Assembly (NCBI GenBank): GCA_963770765.1
Contig: CAVYQS010000015.1
Coordinates: forward strand, 62,001-126,000
Reading direction: 5' to 3'
DNA from: CAVPCY01 sp963770765
GTDB lineage: Bacteria; Actinomycetota; Coriobacteriia; Anaerosomatales; PHET01
Length of the DNA stretch: 64,000 nucleotides
Made by a program: the position numbers and the translations under genes. Each line of letters starts with the position of its first letter. The stretch's first letter is position 1. Below the pieces are notes generated by a model that made no database searches, was not told the DNA's origin, and was given only the letters and a program-made list of their open reading frames with translations. Below, one piece after another: positions 62,384 to 64,000 of the stretch.

Positions 62384-62430
62384 ATCAACCTGACTCGTCG
62401 CGCTCGCAGGCCATCCCCGGCACATTTGGC
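62384..62430 (+). repeat. Possible last attC remnant
   Basis: ATCAACCTGACTCGTCGCGC, GCTCGCAGGCCATCCCCG and GCACATTTGGC parallel the short divergent site at 55415-55474 (GCTCGCAGCTCATCTCGCAC). Taken as the array's distal limit. Confidence 0.45.
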
Positions 62431-62444
62431 AGAATGGGAGTCTG

Positions 62445-63188
62445 GTGAGGGGAGTACGCGCGACAGTGGCCTTGGTCGTCGCCAGCCTGTTCGTCGGCAC
62501 GGCATGCATCGCGACCCTTCGGTCGGGCTCGACCCCAGAGGGTGTCATCGTGGGTTTCGGCGACAGTCTGGTGTACGGCTCCAACTACCCGAAGCCCTGG
62601 CTGTACACCATCCTTGAGCGCCTCACTACCGGCCCGATCACGTACTCGCCAGAGTGGCCTTGGGGCTGGGATGCGCCGGGCACTCGCAGTGACCGTTGGT
62701 ACGAATCGGGCGGCGTGCGCATCTACAACAGCGGCATCGACGGAAACACCACGGCGCAGATGCGCTCTCGGTTCGAACAGGACGTCGTGGCGGTGGAACC
62801 CGATAGCTGTCTGATTCTCGGCGGGGCGAATGACATCTTTCGAGGCGTTCCCATCTCCTCTATCGAGGCCAATCTCACCCAGCTCTACGATGAATGCGCG
62901 GATGCCGGCATCACTCCGGTCGCGTGCACGCTGACACCGGTGAAGTCGGGGTTTCTTCTCGGAGACTCTGCTGATGCGGATGCCATCAACTCGTCGATCG
63001 ACACACTCAACGAGTGGATCAGGAACCACTGCGCCGAGCGCGAGATCGCGGTCGTCGACTTCAATGCCGTGGTCAAGGAGGATCCCGCGACCTACCTTCA
63101 GGACGACGGCATCCACCCCAGCGAAGCGGGCCATGATGCAATGGGGCGCTCAGTGGACCCGGCTGTACTGGGCCTTGCTTGGCACTAG
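62445..63188 (+). CDS. SGNH/GDSL hydrolase with N-terminal signal
   Basis: A 247-residue protein with a signal segment (about 5-22) ending VGTAC, a possible lipobox. Block I is VIVGFGDSLVYG (Ser nucleophile), block III ILGGANDIFRG and block V DDGIHPSEAGHDAM with the Asp/His pair, so the SGNH catalytic set is complete. Likely a secreted or anchored esterase. GTG start after TCTGGTGAGG. It may be a cassette whose own attC is lost; a GTCAGAC core-like heptamer follows at 63193. Confidence 0.85.
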   Translation: MRGVRATVALVVASLFVGTACIATLRSGSTPEGVIVGFGDSLVYGSNYPKPWLYTILERLTTGPITYSPEWPWGWDAPGTRSDRWYESGGVRIYNSGIDGNTTAQMRSRFEQDVVAVEPDSCLILGGANDIFRGVPISSIEANLTQLYDECADAGITPVACTLTPVKSGFLLGDSADADAINSSIDTLNEWIRNHCAEREIAVVDFNAVVKEDPATYLQDDGIHPSEAGHDAMGRSVDPAVLGLAWH

Positions 63189-63273
63189 GCACGTCAGACG
63201 CGTCGGGACAGTCGTTGAGGACGGGGGGCGTGGACACGGAACCGTTGGTCGGGACGGAGCGTCCGGACGCATG

Positions 63274-63365
63274 ACGTCAGTCAGACCCTCGGCTACATTG
63301 CCAGCGAGTATGACTCGATGGACGACCACGGCAACCGCGAGATGGACGGCGGCCTGAGCCAGTAG
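63274..63365 (+). other. Gene fragment
   Basis: The frame VSQTLGYIASEYDSMDDHGN, ending GGLSQ and TAG at 63363-63365, looks coding but has no start or upstream partner. It is probably the end of a lost cassette gene. The rest of 63189-63395 shows nothing. Confidence 0.35.
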
Positions 63366-63395
63366 GCTGCGCGTCCGGTCAGAAAAGGGGACCCG

Positions 63396-63776
63396 ATGAC
63401 CGAGCCCATGAATGGTGACTACTCCAGCGGCGAACTGCGCGACGCACGTCGACCGATCGCCTCGCTCATCAGCAAGTCCGAGAAGGCGCAGCAGAAGCTG
63501 ACGCCAGGGACCTGGCAGCACTCGATGTTGCGAGACAACCTCAAGGCATTGCGGATCGCATCCGCGCTCATGAACGATGAAACCTACCACGCTGATGATC
63601 TCGCGCGGGACGACCTCCATGCAGCCCTGCGCGCATTCGCATCAATGGTGAGCAGGGTCGAAGTGACCCAGGCGAAGTCATCCCCCGGTACTTCCCAGCA
63701 CACGCTGCTGACGAATCGGCTCAAGGCGCTGCGAATCGCGGAGTCGCTGGTGAGAGTTGAGATCGGCAGGCGCTAG
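63396..63776 (+). CDS. Small protein with internal duplication
   Basis: A 126-residue helical protein made of two related units: ASLISKSEKAQQKLTPGTWQ with HSMLRDNLKALRIASALM (about 23-60), and ASMVSRVEVTQAKSSPGTSQ with HTLLTNRLKALRIAESLV (about 80-118). AAAAGGGGACC precedes the ATG. Family not recognised; a two-helix dimer-like fold is plausible. Confidence 0.7.
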   Translation: MTEPMNGDYSSGELRDARRPIASLISKSEKAQQKLTPGTWQHSMLRDNLKALRIASALMNDETYHADDLARDDLHAALRAFASMVSRVEVTQAKSSPGTSQHTLLTNRLKALRIAESLVRVEIGRR

Positions 63777-63851
63777 GTCCGCATCGCGGTGCCTGACCAG
63801 AAGACACGGAAGCCCACTTGAACCTGCGAGCGGCGTCGAGCGACCCCGCGT

Positions 63852-64000
63852 TCAGCCCATCGCCCTTCGAAGAAGCTCCTCGATCCGCGCTGCTTCTTCG
63901 TCGCCCAGCTCGGTCAGGGCGTACGACGTCGGCCACATGGCACCTTCATCGAGCGCGGCCGTCTCCTCAAACCCGAACGTCGCATAGCGCGCGTTGAACT
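63852..64000 (-). CDS. C-terminal end of an unidentified protein
   Basis: A minus-strand frame enters from the right edge and ends at 63852: FNARYATFGFEETAALDEGA, MWPTSYALTELGDEEAARIE and ELLRRAMG. The MWPTSYALTEL ending recalls small DUF1801-like proteins, but too little is visible to assign it. Confidence 0.6.
   Translation of the reverse strand, partial: FNARYATFGFEETAALDEGAMWPTSYALTELGDEEAARIEELLRRAMG

Larger units (their letters stand above)
34900..62430 (+). mobile_element. Chromosomal integron with about 38 gene cassettes
   Basis: intI, a candidate attI point, and about 36 attC sites or remnants that are highly similar to each other (AAGCGCATCGAGC near the left end, TGCTCATGCGCAACAC near the right). 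Between them lie mostly single genes on the plus strand. Homogeneous attC sites, many toxin-antitoxin cassettes and flanking housekeeping genes are the known marks of sedentary chromosomal integrons. The right limit is set at the last recognisable attC remnant. Confidence 0.93.

Overview
The window is a GC-rich (roughly two-thirds G+C), gene-dense bacterial chromosome segment. Gene content (GlnR-like nitrogen regulator beside a type I glutamine synthetase, archaeal-type glutamate synthase, uvrA/B/C and polA close together, DUF2277, LarE, PduO) and codon use suggest an actinobacterium, possibly an anaerobic Coriobacteriia/Anaerosomatales-like lineage. That placement is inference; no rRNA or tRNA gene was seen.

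Positions 1-33.8 kb are core chromosome. Nitrogen assimilation is spread over several blocks: the end of a glutamate synthase GXGXG subunit, glnA and a GlnR-like regulator (0-2.6 kb), then a glutamate synthase FMN-domain gene divergent from a second glnA, and a minus-strand amtB-glnK-glnD cluster (20.8-27.8 kb). A GAAAC-N6-GAAAC element precedes both glnA genes and a related element precedes amtB, so one GlnR-type circuit probably links them. Between and after these lie polA, rpsA (with an extraordinary C-terminal run of calcium-loop-like DxDGDGxxD repeats), coaE, a lytic transglycosylase, uvrB, an ArsR/P-type ATPase metal-efflux pair, larE, acsA, a PduO adenosyltransferase, uvrA and uvrC. Five apparent +1 frameshifts in polA, uvrA (two), uvrC and the glutamate synthase gene look like uncorrected insertion errors rather than five dead core genes.

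Positions 34.9 to about 62.4 kb are a large chromosomal integron: an IntI-type integrase, a probable attI point at 35991, and about 38 gene cassettes separated by one closely related family of attC sites. The integrase is transcribed toward the array, the reverse of the usual layout. Cassette products include five toxin-antitoxin pairs, about ten small orphan membrane proteins, lipoproteins and enzymes (PhzF-like, ribose-5-phosphate isomerase B, methyltransferase, alpha/beta hydrolase, condensation-like acyltransferase, GNAT, DHFR-like), a SpoIIE-type phosphatase and a ferritin-like protein. Core sites are intact near the integrase but decay beyond about 56.8 kb (AAC to GAC, GTT to GTC or GCT), so the distal array looks frozen.

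The most striking single object is a MerB-like (organomercurial lyase) cassette gene at 58032-58691. An in-frame TGA sits exactly where the second catalytic cysteine belongs, and ten bases further on is a hairpin with a bulged U and a GGUC loop, the layout of the bacterial fdhF SECIS element. It is a candidate cassette-borne selenoprotein.

The right edge (62.4-64 kb) carries an SGNH hydrolase, a two-repeat small protein and the C-terminus of an unidentified minus-strand gene.
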